Positions 46,701 to 54,183 of a stretch of DNA of 64,000 nt are shown in pieces. The notes beneath the pieces are model-generated. The model did not search any database. It saw only the letters and a program-made list of their open reading frames with translations, and was not told where the DNA came from. A program made the translations under genes and the position numbers. Within the stretch, counting starts at the first letter, position 1; each line of letters begins with the position of its first letter. This DNA comes from Rhodococcus sp. 14-2470-1b (lineage in GTDB: Bacteria > Actinomycetota > Actinomycetes > Mycobacteriales > Mycobacteriaceae): assembly GCF_002259415.1 (NCBI RefSeq), contig NZ_NPFY01000035.1:124001-188000 (forward strand). Reading direction: 5' to 3'.

Positions 46701-47056
46701 TCGACATCGTACTTCTCGAGAATTCCCTGCTCGTGCAGTGCCACCGCGGCGTTGAGCGCCGTCTGGCCGCCGAGCGTCGCCAGCACGGCGTCGATCGGGT
46801 TCCCCTGCAGGGCTTCGCGAGCGAAGATCTTCTCGATGAAGTCGGCCGTGATCGGCTCGACATAGGTGGCGTCGGCGAACTCGGGGTCGGTCATGATGGT
46901 GGCCGGGTTGGAATTGACGAGGCTGACGCGCAGTCCTTCCTCGCGGAGCACCCGGCATGCCTGGGTTCCGGAGTAGTCGAACTCGCAGGCCTGTCCGATG
47001 ACGATCGGTCCCGATCCGATGACCAGGACGTGTCCCAGATCTGAGCGGCGTGGCAT
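43715..47056 (-). CDS. carB: carbamoyl-phosphate synthase large subunit
   Basis: Makes carbamoyl phosphate for pyrimidines and arginine. The 1113-aa protein has two homologous ATP-grasp halves (about 1-550 and 560-940), each starting with an IGSGPIVIGQ or LGSGPNRIGQ motif. The C-terminal MGS-like regulatory domain (about 950-1113) would bind allosteric effectors. It starts immediately after carA with a TAATG overlap and ends overlapping pyrF. Length is typical. Confidence 0.97.
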   Translation of the reverse strand: MPRRSDLGHVLVIGSGPIVIGQACEFDYSGTQACRVLREEGLRVSLVNSNPATIMTDPEFADATYVEPITADFIEKIFAREALQGNPIDAVLATLGGQTALNAAVALHEQGILEKYDVELIGADFDAIQRGEDRQKFKDIVAKVGGESARSAVCYTMDEVRATVADLGFPVVVRPSFTMGGLGSGMAYNDEDLARIAGGGLAASPTANVLIEESILGWKEYELELMRDGRDNVVIVCSIENVDPVGVHTGDSVTVAPAMTLTDREYQKMRDLSIDILREVGVDTGGCNIQFAMDPTDGRLVVIEMNPRVSRSSALASKATGYPIAKMAAKLAIGYTLDEIVNDITKETPACFEPTLDYVVVKAPRFAFEKFPGADGTLTTTMKSVGEAMSIGRNFTEAFGKVMRSLETKRAGYWTGPEVEAVSLEAVLEDISVPKDGRMYGIEKAFALGATLEQLFDATKIDPWFLDQFQQIHELGNQLRAAEKFDETLLRQAKYHGLSDRQIAALRPELVDEDGVRALRDELGVHPVYKTVDTCAAEFEAKTPYHYGTYELDPEAESEVAEQREREKVLILGSGPNRIGQGIEFDYSCVHAAQTLSEAGYETVMVNCNPETVSTDYDTADRLYFEPLTFEDVLEVYRAEAASGTVRGVIVQLGGQTPLGLAKRLKAAGVPIVGTSPEAIDLAEDRGEFGRVLTEAGLPAPKFGTATTFDGARDIAGGIGYPVLVRPSYVLGGRGMEIVYDEASLADYISRATEISHDRPVLVDRFLEDAVEIDVDALCDGTEVYLGGVMEHIEEAGIHSGDSACALPPITLGRADIENVRRSTELLAKGIGVKGLLNVQYALKDDILYVLEANPRASRTVPFVSKATAVQLAKACARVMLGESIADLRASGMLPAEGDGGTTPLDAPIAVKEAVLPFNRFRRADGTGVDTLLSPEMKSTGEVMGIDADFGTAFAKSQTAAYGSLPASGAVFVSVANKDKRSLIFPVKRLTDLGFTILATEGTAEVLRRNGIACEQVYKQSGEDVPAGESTIVDRILAGDVAMVINTPYGNSGPRVDGYEIRSAAVAQNIPCITTVQGASAAVLGIEAGIAGGIGVRSLQDLHTALAGGAGAS

Positions 47057-48192
47057 TACTTGTCAGCTCCCTCGAGGGTGGATGTGAACCGATCGAACAG
47101 GTAGGCGGCGTCGTGCGGGCCTGCCGCTGCCTCCGGGTGGTACTGGACCGAGAACGCGGTGCCGCTCAGCAGTTCCACGCCCTCGACCGTTCCGTCGTTG
47201 GCGCAGGTGTGGCTGATACGAGCCCGACCGAAGTCGGTGTCGAATTCCTCGCCCGCTTCGCCTTCGAGGGCGAATCCATGGTTCTGGGCGGTGATGGCGA
47301 TACGTCCGGTGGTGTGTTCGACGACCGGGATGTTCATGCCGCGGTGGCCGAACTTCATCTTGTACGTGCTTCGCCCGAGCGCACGTCCGAGGATCTGGTT
47401 ACCGAAACAGATGCCGAACAGTGGCAGCTTCCTCGCCAGCACCTCGCGAGTGAGTGCGACGTTGGCGTCGGCCGTGGCCGGGTCGCCCGGTCCGTTGGAC
47501 AGGAACACCCCATCCGGTTTCAGTTCCAGGATCTGCTCGATCGAGGTGGCCGACGGGACGACGTGCACGCGGATGCCGCGCTCGGCGAACATCCGTGGGG
47601 TGTTGGTCTTGATTCCCAGGTCCACCGCGACGACGGTGTAGCGGGCCTCGCCGGCCGTCGGCTCGATGACGTAACCGGACTTCGTGGTGACTTCACCCGC
47701 CAGATCGGCGCCGAGCATGGACGGCTGGTCCAGGACTTGCTGCAGCATCTCGTCCTGGGTGCCCAGAGCATCCCCCGAGAAGACGCCCGCACGCATGGAT
47801 CCGCGTGTACGCAGGTGACGCACGAGCGCCCTGGTGTCGATCCCCGCGATGCCCACGACGCTCTGCGCTTCGAGCTGGTCCTGCAAGGAACCGGTCGCGC
47901 GCCAACTCGACGTGCGCCGAGCCGGGTCACGAACGACGTAGCCGGCAACCCAGATCTTGTTGGGATCCTGAGCGCTGGCCGCTTCGCCGTCCTCCTGGTT
48001 CCAGCCTGTGTTGCCGATCTGCGGCGCCGTGGCGACGACGATCTGGCGGTGGTAGCTGGGGTCGGTCAGGGTCTCCTGGTAGCCGGTCATGCCGGTGCAG
48101 AACACGGCCTCTCCGAGCGTCCGGCCCTGTGCACCGAAGGTGGTGCCGCGGAAGGTCCGGCCGTCCTCCAGAACAAGAACTGCGCTGCTCAC
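47056..48192 (-). CDS. carA: carbamoyl-phosphate synthase small subunit
   Basis: Glutamine amidotransferase subunit that feeds ammonia to CarB. The 378-aa protein has an N-terminal CPSase domain (DGRTFRGTTFGAQG) and a class I GATase domain with the nucleophile in FGICFGNQILGRALG and the HPEA motif near the end. GTG 48192 overlaps the preceding gene as GTGA, and its TAA overlaps carB as TAATG. Confidence 0.96.
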   Translation of the reverse strand: MSSAVLVLEDGRTFRGTTFGAQGRTLGEAVFCTGMTGYQETLTDPSYHRQIVVATAPQIGNTGWNQEDGEAASAQDPNKIWVAGYVVRDPARRTSSWRATGSLQDQLEAQSVVGIAGIDTRALVRHLRTRGSMRAGVFSGDALGTQDEMLQQVLDQPSMLGADLAGEVTTKSGYVIEPTAGEARYTVVAVDLGIKTNTPRMFAERGIRVHVVPSATSIEQILELKPDGVFLSNGPGDPATADANVALTREVLARKLPLFGICFGNQILGRALGRSTYKMKFGHRGMNIPVVEHTTGRIAITAQNHGFALEGEAGEEFDTDFGRARISHTCANDGTVEGVELLSGTAFSVQYHPEAAAGPHDAAYLFDRFTSTLEGADK

Positions 48193-48701
48193 GCCGTTGT
48201 CTCCTTCGAATCGTGTCGATCGGTATCGGTGTCCACCCAGATGGGGTAGACAAGTTTGTCGTCGGCGCGGAAGCCTGTGTCGATCTCGGTGCCGGTGGGA
48301 AGCGTCCAGCGGATGACGAGCAGTCCGTCCTTGCTCATGACCTTGCCCGCGAGCCCGCGTTCGGTCCGTATCGCCGTGATCGACTTCTGCGGGATCCAGA
48401 TGGTGGACTCCCCGGAACGCTCGAGCAGAATTCCGCGTTCGTGTCGGGACAGCTCACCGGTCGCGCGGTGGCCGATGTCGCCGACGGCGATGCGGTCCTG
48501 CCAGCTGGGAGCGATGGTGCTGCCCACGTACAGCCCGGTGGAGGGTTCGATCAGAGTCGCGCCGAGGTCGTCCGGAACCGGTGGGAACGAGCCGATCGAG
48601 TCGGCTTGACGCTTCTGCCTGCCTCGCCAACCCCAGAAGATGAGGCCGATCATCGCGATCCAGAAGACGATGAACGCGATGACGATGAGAACTCTGTCCA
48701 T
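48189..48701 (-). CDS. PH-like membrane protein of the pyr operon (Rv1382-like)
   Basis: A 170-aa protein with one N-terminal membrane helix (residues 3-23, LIVIAFIVFWIAMIGLIFWG) followed by a soluble domain resembling bacterial PH folds (RHERGILLERSGESTIWIPQKSITAI). It overlaps pyrC upstream (TAATG) and carA downstream (GTGA), so it is translated as part of the pyrimidine operon. M. tuberculosis has Rv1382 at the same place. Function unknown; tethering or regulation is only a guess. Confidence 0.85.
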   Translation of the reverse strand: MDRVLIVIAFIVFWIAMIGLIFWGWRGRQKRQADSIGSFPPVPDDLGATLIEPSTGLYVGSTIAPSWQDRIAVGDIGHRATGELSRHERGILLERSGESTIWIPQKSITAIRTERGLAGKVMSKDGLLVIRWTLPTGTEIDTGFRADDKLVYPIWVDTDTDRHDSKETTA

Positions 48702-50038
48702 TACTCGCTCACCTTCCGGTCTTCGACACGGCCGAGTCCGAGACGATCGGGGCGTCGAACCACACCGTCGCGGGCGGTGATTCGTCCGCGCAGAAGCGTA
48801 GTGGTCACCTTGGCGGAGAAGGTCATCTCCTCGAACGGTGTGTTGTGCGACAGGCTGGCCAGGCCCTTGCCTCGCACCGTCCACGGCGAAGCGGGATCGA
48901 CGAGGACGAGGTTGGCGACCTCCCCCACTTCCACGGGCCGTCCTTGATCCGGGAGACCGACGATCTCGGCCGGACGCTCGCTCATCACCCGGGCAACGCC
49001 GCGCCAGTCCAGCAGGTCGGTGTCCACCATCGTCTGCGCGACGATCGCAAGCGCGGTCTCGAGCCCCAGCATTCCTGGACGTGCCTGGGAGAATTCGCAG
49101 CACTTCTCCTGCTCCGCATGCGGTGCATGGTCGGTCGCGACGCAGTCGACCGTGCCGTCCGCCAGTCCTCGCCGGAGAGCCTCGACGTCCGATGCTTCGC
49201 GAAGCGGTGGGTTGACCTTGTTGATCGCGTCGTACGTCTCGAGCCGCGAATCGTCGAGCAGCAGGTGATGAGGCGTCACCTCGGCGGAGATCGAAATCCC
49301 CTGCCCCCGTGCCCACTTCAGGATCTCGACCGTTCCGGCGGTGGACGCGTGGCAGATATGCACCTTGGCACCCGCGTCACGCGCCAACAACGCGTCACGG
49401 GCGACGATGGACTCCTCCGCAGCGCGCGGCCAGCCGGCCAACCCGAGCCGAGCAGCAGTCGGGCCCTCGTGAGCGACGGCTCCGACGGTCAACCGCGGCT
49501 CCTCCGCATGCTGTGCGACGAGGACACCCAGAGAGCTCGAGTACTCGAGCGCCCGGCGCATGAGCAACGGATCGTCGACGCACTTGCCGTCGTCGGAGAA
49601 CATCCGCACCTTGCCGACGCCACCGGCCATGGTCGCCATCTCGGCGAGCTGCGTACCACCGAGGCCGACAGTCACCGCCCCGACGGGATGAACGTCGACC
49701 AAGCCGACTTCCTGCCCGCGTCGCCACACGTGGTCGGTGATGACGACGGAATCGGCGACGGGTGCCGTGTTGGCCATCGCGAACACCGCGGTGTACCCGC
49801 CCAGTGCCGCAGCAGCCGATCCGCTGTCGATGGTCTCGGTGTCCTCGCGACCCGGCTCACGCAGATGGGTGTGCAGATCCACGAATCCGGGGAGCAGAAT
49901 CTGACCGCTCCCCTCGACGACCTCCGCATCCCCTGCGTCGAGATCGGTTCCGATCGCGGCGATCTGGCCGTCGGACACGAGCACGTCGGTGGCAGGTTGC
50001 TCGCCGTAGACGAGCACGTTGCGCAGGAGCACGCTCAC
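48701..50038 (-). CDS. pyrC: dihydroorotase (class I)
   Basis: Cyclises carbamoyl aspartate to dihydroorotate. The 445-aa protein has the metal motif DLHTHLREPGREDTETI near residue 56, the FSDDGKCVDDP loop, metal-binding ICHAST and the late DCVATDHAPHA. It starts at GTG 50038, overlapping the pyrB stop as GTGA. Confidence 0.95.
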   Translation of the reverse strand: MSVLLRNVLVYGEQPATDVLVSDGQIAAIGTDLDAGDAEVVEGSGQILLPGFVDLHTHLREPGREDTETIDSGSAAAALGGYTAVFAMANTAPVADSVVITDHVWRRGQEVGLVDVHPVGAVTVGLGGTQLAEMATMAGGVGKVRMFSDDGKCVDDPLLMRRALEYSSSLGVLVAQHAEEPRLTVGAVAHEGPTAARLGLAGWPRAAEESIVARDALLARDAGAKVHICHASTAGTVEILKWARGQGISISAEVTPHHLLLDDSRLETYDAINKVNPPLREASDVEALRRGLADGTVDCVATDHAPHAEQEKCCEFSQARPGMLGLETALAIVAQTMVDTDLLDWRGVARVMSERPAEIVGLPDQGRPVEVGEVANLVLVDPASPWTVRGKGLASLSHNTPFEEMTFSAKVTTTLLRGRITARDGVVRRPDRLGLGRVEDRKVSE

Positions 50039-51015
50039 AACGCACCCCCGTCCGAGCCGACGAGCAATCGAAACAGCACCGCCATGCGCACATGAACTCC
50101 GTTCGTAACCTGTTGCAATACAGCAGTCCTCGGTGAATCCGCTACCGACGACGCAATTTCCATGCCGCGCAGCATCGGACCGGGATGTAGAACGACAGCG
50201 TGCTCGGGCAGAAGATCGAGCCGCTTCTGCGACAACCCGTAGGTGATCGAGTACTCCTTCGCCGAGGGGAAGAACCCACCGTTCATACGCTCCGCCTGTA
50301 CACGCAACATCAGCACCGCATCGAGCGCGGGTAATTCGGCGTCGATGCTGTGAGACACCCGAACAGGCCACGTCGACGCACCGACCGGGAGCAGCGTGGG
50401 CGGTGCGATGAGCACGACCTCGGCCCCGAGCGTCGACAGCAGAATCGCATTCGATCGCGCCACACGACTGTGCAGAATGTCCCCGACGATTCCGATGCGC
50501 TTGCCGTCGATGTCGCCGAGTCGCTGCCGCAACGTCAACGCGTCCAGAAGCGCCTGCGTCGGATGTTCGTGAGTACCGTCGCCTGCATTGATGACCGACG
50601 GGCCGCCGGACGTGGAGGCTGCAGGGTCTTCGAGGGATCCACCGGTTCCCTGCCCCGCCGTCCACTGCGCGATCTGATGCGCAGCACCCGACGCAGGGTG
50701 ACGAACGATCAACGCATCCGCGCCCGCCGCCCGCAACGTCATCGCCGTGTCACGAAGAGACTCACCCTTGGACACCGAAGAACTGCTGGCGCTGACATTG
50801 ATGACATCGGCACTCATCCACTTGCCCGCCACCTCGAACGACACCCGCGTCCGAGTCGAGTTCTCGAAGAACACCGTCATCACAGTGCGTCCCCGCAACG
50901 TCGGAAGCTTCTTCACCTCCCGGCCCAGCAACGCCTGCTCGAACCGATCCGCGTCGTCGAGCAATTCAGTCGCGCTCTCACGGCTCAGATCCGCAACCGA
51001 CAACAAATGCTTCAC
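50035..51015 (-). CDS. pyrB: aspartate carbamoyltransferase catalytic subunit
   Basis: Condenses carbamoyl phosphate and aspartate. The 326-aa protein has the carbamoyl phosphate motif ENSTRTRVSFEVA near residue 51, SSSVSKGESLRDTA with the catalytic lysine and HPTQALLDALTL. GTG 51015 overlaps the pyrR stop as GTGA. No pyrI regulatory subunit is present, as usual in Gram-positives. Confidence 0.96.
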   Translation of the reverse strand: MKHLLSVADLSRESATELLDDADRFEQALLGREVKKLPTLRGRTVMTVFFENSTRTRVSFEVAGKWMSADVINVSASSSSVSKGESLRDTAMTLRAAGADALIVRHPASGAAHQIAQWTAGQGTGGSLEDPAASTSGGPSVINAGDGTHEHPTQALLDALTLRQRLGDIDGKRIGIVGDILHSRVARSNAILLSTLGAEVVLIAPPTLLPVGASTWPVRVSHSIDAELPALDAVLMLRVQAERMNGGFFPSAKEYSITYGLSQKRLDLLPEHAVVLHPGPMLRGMEIASSVADSPRTAVLQQVTNGVHVRMAVLFRLLVGSDGGAL

Positions 51016-51746
51016 CGAGCGTCCTTCCCGTCTTCCTCCAGGCCACTCCTGCGGGCTCCGCTCCCGTCTACTTCCGGGTCACTCCTGCGGGCTCCGCTCC
51101 CGTCCATTTCCGGGTCACTCCTGCGGGCTCCGCTCCCGTCCGAAATGCTGACGCGATCGTGCCCGTCGTGCTCGATCAACTGCACCGACACGTCCTCGGC
51201 ACGTGCGGTCGGCACGTTCTTGCCGACGTAGTCCGCCCGGAGGGGTAGTTCGCGGTGCCCACGGTCGACCAGGACCGCCAGTTGAACGGCACGCGGCCGG
51301 CCGAGGTCGCGCAGTGCGTCGAGGGCCGAGCGGACCGTGCGGCCGGAGAAGAGGACGTCGTCGACGAGGACCACGAGGGCGTCGTCGACGCCGCCCGAGG
51401 GGACGGACGTGCGTTCGAGGGGGCGATGCGGCTTTCCGCGAAGATCGTCGCGGTAGAGGGTGATGTCCAGCGAACCGACGGGCGGGCGGACGCCGGTGAA
51501 CGTTTCGATCCGCTCGGCGAGGCGCTCGGCCAACGTGGTCCCGCGAGTCGGAATTCCGAGTAGAACAACGCGGGGCGCGTCCGCGGAGTCGAGTGCCGTC
51601 TTCTCGATGATCTGGTGTGCCATTCGAGACACGGTCCGACCCACGTCGGCGGCGGAGAGAAGCTCACGCGACGAGCTGGGTGACGACGAATCAGGCGTCG
51701 TGGGACCAGGCGTCGAGGGATCAGGGGGCACAACGGGCGCAGGCAA
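51012..51746 (-). CDS. pyrR: bifunctional pyr operon regulator / uracil phosphoribosyltransferase PyrR with repeat tail
   Basis: RNA-binding regulator of pyr genes with uracil phosphoribosyltransferase activity. The 244-aa protein is longer than usual (about 190). A Pro/Ser-rich N-terminal tail (1-26) precedes the core, with the PRPP loop VVLVDDVLFSGRTVRSAL near residue 125. The last 40 residues are a 12-residue repeat (DGSGARRSDPEM and variants) outside the known fold. TTG 51746 was chosen because AAGGAGG lies 7 nt upstream. A PyrR-binding-like RNA loop sits next to that site, so it probably controls its own translation and the operon. Confidence 0.92.
   Translation of the reverse strand: MPAPVVPPDPSTPGPTTPDSSSPSSSRELLSAADVGRTVSRMAHQIIEKTALDSADAPRVVLLGIPTRGTTLAERLAERIETFTGVRPPVGSLDITLYRDDLRGKPHRPLERTSVPSGGVDDALVVLVDDVLFSGRTVRSALDALRDLGRPRAVQLAVLVDRGHRELPLRADYVGKNVPTARAEDVSVQLIEHDGHDRVSISDGSGARRSDPEMDGSGARRSDPEVDGSGARRSGLEEDGKDAR
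51029..51140 (-). repeat. 36-bp tandem repeat at the pyrR 3' end
   Basis: Three units begin at 51044, 51080 and 51116 (plus strand CACTCCTGCGGGCTCCGCTC), preceded by a partial unit from 51029. They encode the repeated DGSGARRSDPE in frame. Confidence 0.88.
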
Positions 51747-51753
51747 ACTACGA

Positions 51754-51760
51754 CCTCCTT
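51754..51760 (-). promoter_or_regulatory. Shine-Dalgarno deciding the TTG start of pyrR
   Basis: Minus-strand AAGGAGG lies 7 nt before TTG 51746. It is the strongest site in the region and decides for the rare TTG start. Confidence 0.7.
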
Positions 51761-51762
51761 CT

Positions 51763-51778
51763 CCGCCTCTCTGGACGG
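51763..51778 (-). promoter_or_regulatory. PyrR-binding RNA loop in the pyrR leader
   Basis: The minus strand reads CCGTCCAGAGAGGCGG. Its core GTCCAGAGAGGC fits the known PyrR-binding consensus (ARUCCNGNGAGGYU), held by a short CCG/CGG stem. It lies 2 nt before the ribosome-binding site, so PyrR bound with UMP could block initiation. Confidence 0.65.
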
Positions 51779-51806
51779 ATCGTTAAAGGATGTCTGACGG
51801 TGTAAC

Positions 51807-51812
51807 AGCCTA
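51807..51812 (-). promoter_or_regulatory. -10 box of the pyr operon
   Basis: Minus-strand TAGGCT would place the transcript start near 51800, giving a leader of about 54 nt that contains the PyrR loop and ribosome-binding site. No good -35 was found. Confidence 0.4.
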
Positions 51813-51816
51813 GCAA

Positions 51817-51851
51817 CGACGCTCCCCGACGGCGTAATTCGGGGAGCGTCG
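51817..51851 (-). terminator. terminator downstream of nusB
   Basis: Perfect 13-bp stem: CGACGCTCCCCGA (51817-51829) and TCGGGGAGCGTCG (51839-51851) with a 9-nt loop. It starts 11 nt after the nusB stop on the minus strand and separates nusB from the pyr operon. Confidence 0.75.
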
Positions 51852-51862
51852 CGTGAGCGGTA

Positions 51863-52393
51863 TTACTCGCTGTCGGTGCGGCTGTTCGCGTCGTCCCGGG
51901 AGGACACCGCAGCGGCAGCTGCGCGGACCTGTGGGGCGACGAGAACGATCTGTCCGAGTACACCGTTGACGAACGACGGTGAATCGTCGGTGGACAGCTG
52001 CTTGGCCAACTCGACCGCCTCGTCCACGGCGACGACCGGAGGCACGTCGGTGGCGTGGAACAGTTCCCATACCGCCACACGCAGGATTGCCCGATCCACC
52101 GCGGGAAGCCTGTTCAGTGTCCAGTCGGTCAGGTGATCGGAAATCACACTGTCCAGCCGATCCAGGTTCTCCGCAACTCCGCCGACGAGCGTCTCGGTGT
52201 ACTCGCTGACCGGCGCGATCGAGTCGTCGCCGCGAGCGAGTTCGACGCGTTCCTTTGCCAAGTTGACGGGATCGGTGTCCCGAGCCTCGGCTTCGAACAG
52301 GAAGTCCACGGCCCGCTTGCGGGCTTTGTGGCGTGCACCGAGCTTTTTCACCGGCTCACCTTTGCCGGCCGAATGGTTCTTCTTCGACGACAC
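51863..52393 (-). CDS. nusB: transcription antitermination factor NusB
   Basis: RNA-binding factor in rRNA antitermination complexes. The 176-aa protein has the NusB helical core: ARKRAVDFLFEAE near residue 26, LPAVDRAILRVAVWEL near 95 and SPSFVNGVLGQI near 140, with a longer Ala/Ser/Asp tail. It starts 1 nt after the efp stop. A strong hairpin follows. Confidence 0.94.
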   Translation of the reverse strand: MSSKKNHSAGKGEPVKKLGARHKARKRAVDFLFEAEARDTDPVNLAKERVELARGDDSIAPVSEYTETLVGGVAENLDRLDSVISDHLTDWTLNRLPAVDRAILRVAVWELFHATDVPPVVAVDEAVELAKQLSTDDSPSFVNGVLGQIVLVAPQVRAAAAAVSSRDDANSRTDSE

Positions 52394-52394
52394 G

Positions 52395-52958
52395 TCAGGA
52401 ATTCACACGCCCGAGGTAGTTGCCGTCACGCGAATCGATCTTCAGCTTGTCGCCGGTGTTGACGAACAGCGGAACCGACACCTCGGCACCGGTCTCGAGG
52501 GTGGCGGGCTTGGTGCCGCCGGTGGAGCGATCTCCCTGGAGGCCGGGATCGGTGTGCTTGACCTCGAGCTCGACCGTGACGGGCAGCTCGACGTAGAGCG
52601 GTGCGCCCTCGTGCGTCGCGACCTGGACCTTCATGTTCTCCAGGAGGAAACGCGAACTCTCGCCGACGGTGGCCTCGCTGATGGAGATCTGGTCGAACGT
52701 GTCGCCGTCCATGAACACGAAGTCCGAACCGTCGTGGTACAGGTACGTCATGTCGCGGCGGTCGACGGTCGCGGTGTCCACCTTGACGCCCGCGTTGAAG
52801 GTCTTGTCGACGACCTTGCCCGACAGGACGTTCTTGAGCTTGGTGCGCACGAACGCGGGGCCCTTGCCCGGCTTGACGTGCTGGAACTCGATGATCGACC
52901 ACAGCTGGTTCTCGATGCTGAGGACAAGACCGTTCTTGAAATCGCTTGTGGAAGCCAC
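52395..52958 (-). CDS. efp: elongation factor P
   Basis: Helps ribosomes pass polyproline stretches. The 187-aa protein has the normal three-domain layout. The tip loop reads HVKPGKGPAFVRTKLKN, with the lysine that is modified in some bacteria at K33. It follows pepQ by 48 nt; nusB follows after 1 nt. The start is GTG 52958. Confidence 0.96.
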   Translation of the reverse strand: MASTSDFKNGLVLSIENQLWSIIEFQHVKPGKGPAFVRTKLKNVLSGKVVDKTFNAGVKVDTATVDRRDMTYLYHDGSDFVFMDGDTFDQISISEATVGESSRFLLENMKVQVATHEGAPLYVELPVTVELEVKHTDPGLQGDRSTGGTKPATLETGAEVSVPLFVNTGDKLKIDSRDGNYLGRVNS

Positions 52959-53006
52959 TGGCTCTTACGTCTCCTCGTGTTTCTCGTGTTCAGGAACTGC
53001 CGTGCG

Positions 53007-54110
53007 TCACACGAGAGTAAGTTCCTTGCTGGTCATGGTCAGCAGCTCGGGACCGCCGTCACGGACGATGAGCGTGTCTTCGATCCGGACGCCACCGCGT
53101 CCCGAGAAATACACTCCCGGCTCGACGGTCACAGCTGCACCGCTCAGCAGTGTACCGGTGCTGGTGCGGGCAATTCCCGGCGCTTCGTGGATTTCCAGTC
53201 CGACGCCGTGGCCGAGCCCGTGGAGGAAGAACTCGCCGTAACCGGCGTCCTCGATCACCGAACGCGACGCAGCGTCGACGGACGCCGTGCTCACACCGGG
53301 TGCGAGAGCGTCCCTGCCTGCCGTCTGCGACTGCAACACCAACGCGTACAGATCCTTCTGCCAGTCCTGCGGAGCGCCGAGGACGACTGTGCGCGTCATG
53401 TCCGAGTGGTAGCCACCGACCAGTGCTCCGAAGTCGAACTTCACGAAGTCACCGGCCGCCAGAACCGCCGGGGTCGGACGGTGATGCGGAACGGCGGAGT
53501 TGGGCCCGGCAGCCACGATGGTCTCGAACGAGATCCCGTCGGCTCCGTGCTCGACCATCAGCGATTCCAGTTCTCGGGCAACCTCGAGTTCGGTACGTCC
53601 AGCAGCGACGGATCCACGCCCCAGCAGCACCGCGAACGCGTCGTCGGCTGCCCGGCATGCATCGCGCAGCAGGCCCACCTCGTACTCGTCCTTGACCATC
53701 CGCAGGTCCTCCACCAGACCGGGACTACGAACGAGATTCAGGGCGGAGTCGAGGCCCGTCCAAGCCCGATGCTGGTCGACGGTGACGACGTGGGATTCGA
53801 ACCCGATCGGTGCGTTCCTGGGCGCGAGTTCGCCGCCGAGGAGGTACGACGCGGACGCACGGTCGATCACGGCTCGCAGATCCGGCACCTGATCGGCGAC
53901 CTGGGTCACGTAACGCCCGTCCGTGCAGACGACCGTGTTGTCCTCGCGGCCCGGCGAATCGTGAACCGACACGATCAGCGCGGCGTTGGACCCGGTGAAC
54001 CCGGTGAGGTAGCGGATGTTGAGAAGGTCGGTGACGAGCAGGGATTCGAGATCGTTCGCTTCCATGCTTCGCCGGAGAGCGGCGCGTCTGCCGCTGTGAT
54101 CTACAGGCAT
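53007..54110 (-). CDS. pepQ: Xaa-Pro peptidase (M24 family) PepQ
   Basis: Metallopeptidase cutting Xaa-Pro bonds. The 367-aa protein has an N-terminal creatinase-like domain and a C-terminal pita-bread domain. Its metal ligands are visible in KFDFGALVGGYHSDMTRT, the histidine in HGLGHGVGLEIHEAPGI and glutamates in VTVEPGVYF and VRIEDT. ATG 54110 has a TAGTTT box 6 nt upstream. It precedes efp and nusB, as in M. tuberculosis. Confidence 0.94.
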   Translation of the reverse strand: MPVDHSGRRAALRRSMEANDLESLLVTDLLNIRYLTGFTGSNAALIVSVHDSPGREDNTVVCTDGRYVTQVADQVPDLRAVIDRASASYLLGGELAPRNAPIGFESHVVTVDQHRAWTGLDSALNLVRSPGLVEDLRMVKDEYEVGLLRDACRAADDAFAVLLGRGSVAAGRTELEVARELESLMVEHGADGISFETIVAAGPNSAVPHHRPTPAVLAAGDFVKFDFGALVGGYHSDMTRTVVLGAPQDWQKDLYALVLQSQTAGRDALAPGVSTASVDAASRSVIEDAGYGEFFLHGLGHGVGLEIHEAPGIARTSTGTLLSGAAVTVEPGVYFSGRGGVRIEDTLIVRDGGPELLTMTSKELTLV

Positions 54111-54116
54111 TCCTAC

Positions 54117-54122
54117 AAACTA
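54117..54122 (-). promoter_or_regulatory. -10 box for pepQ
   Basis: Minus-strand TAGTTT lies 6 nt before ATG 54110, suggesting a leaderless start, though GTAGGA between them could act as a weak ribosome-binding site. Confidence 0.4.
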
Positions 54123-54170
54123 CCGCCGGACAGTTCTGTGGGGTCGGACACACCTACTGGTGCGTAGGAC

Positions 54171-54176
54171 TAGGCT
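54171..54176 (+). promoter_or_regulatory. -10 box for leaderless membrane protein mRNA
   Basis: TAGGCT lies 7 nt before ATG 54184, with no Shine-Dalgarno between them. It is divergent from the pepQ promoter about 50 bp away. Confidence 0.5.
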
Positions 54177-54183
54177 GTCCCCC

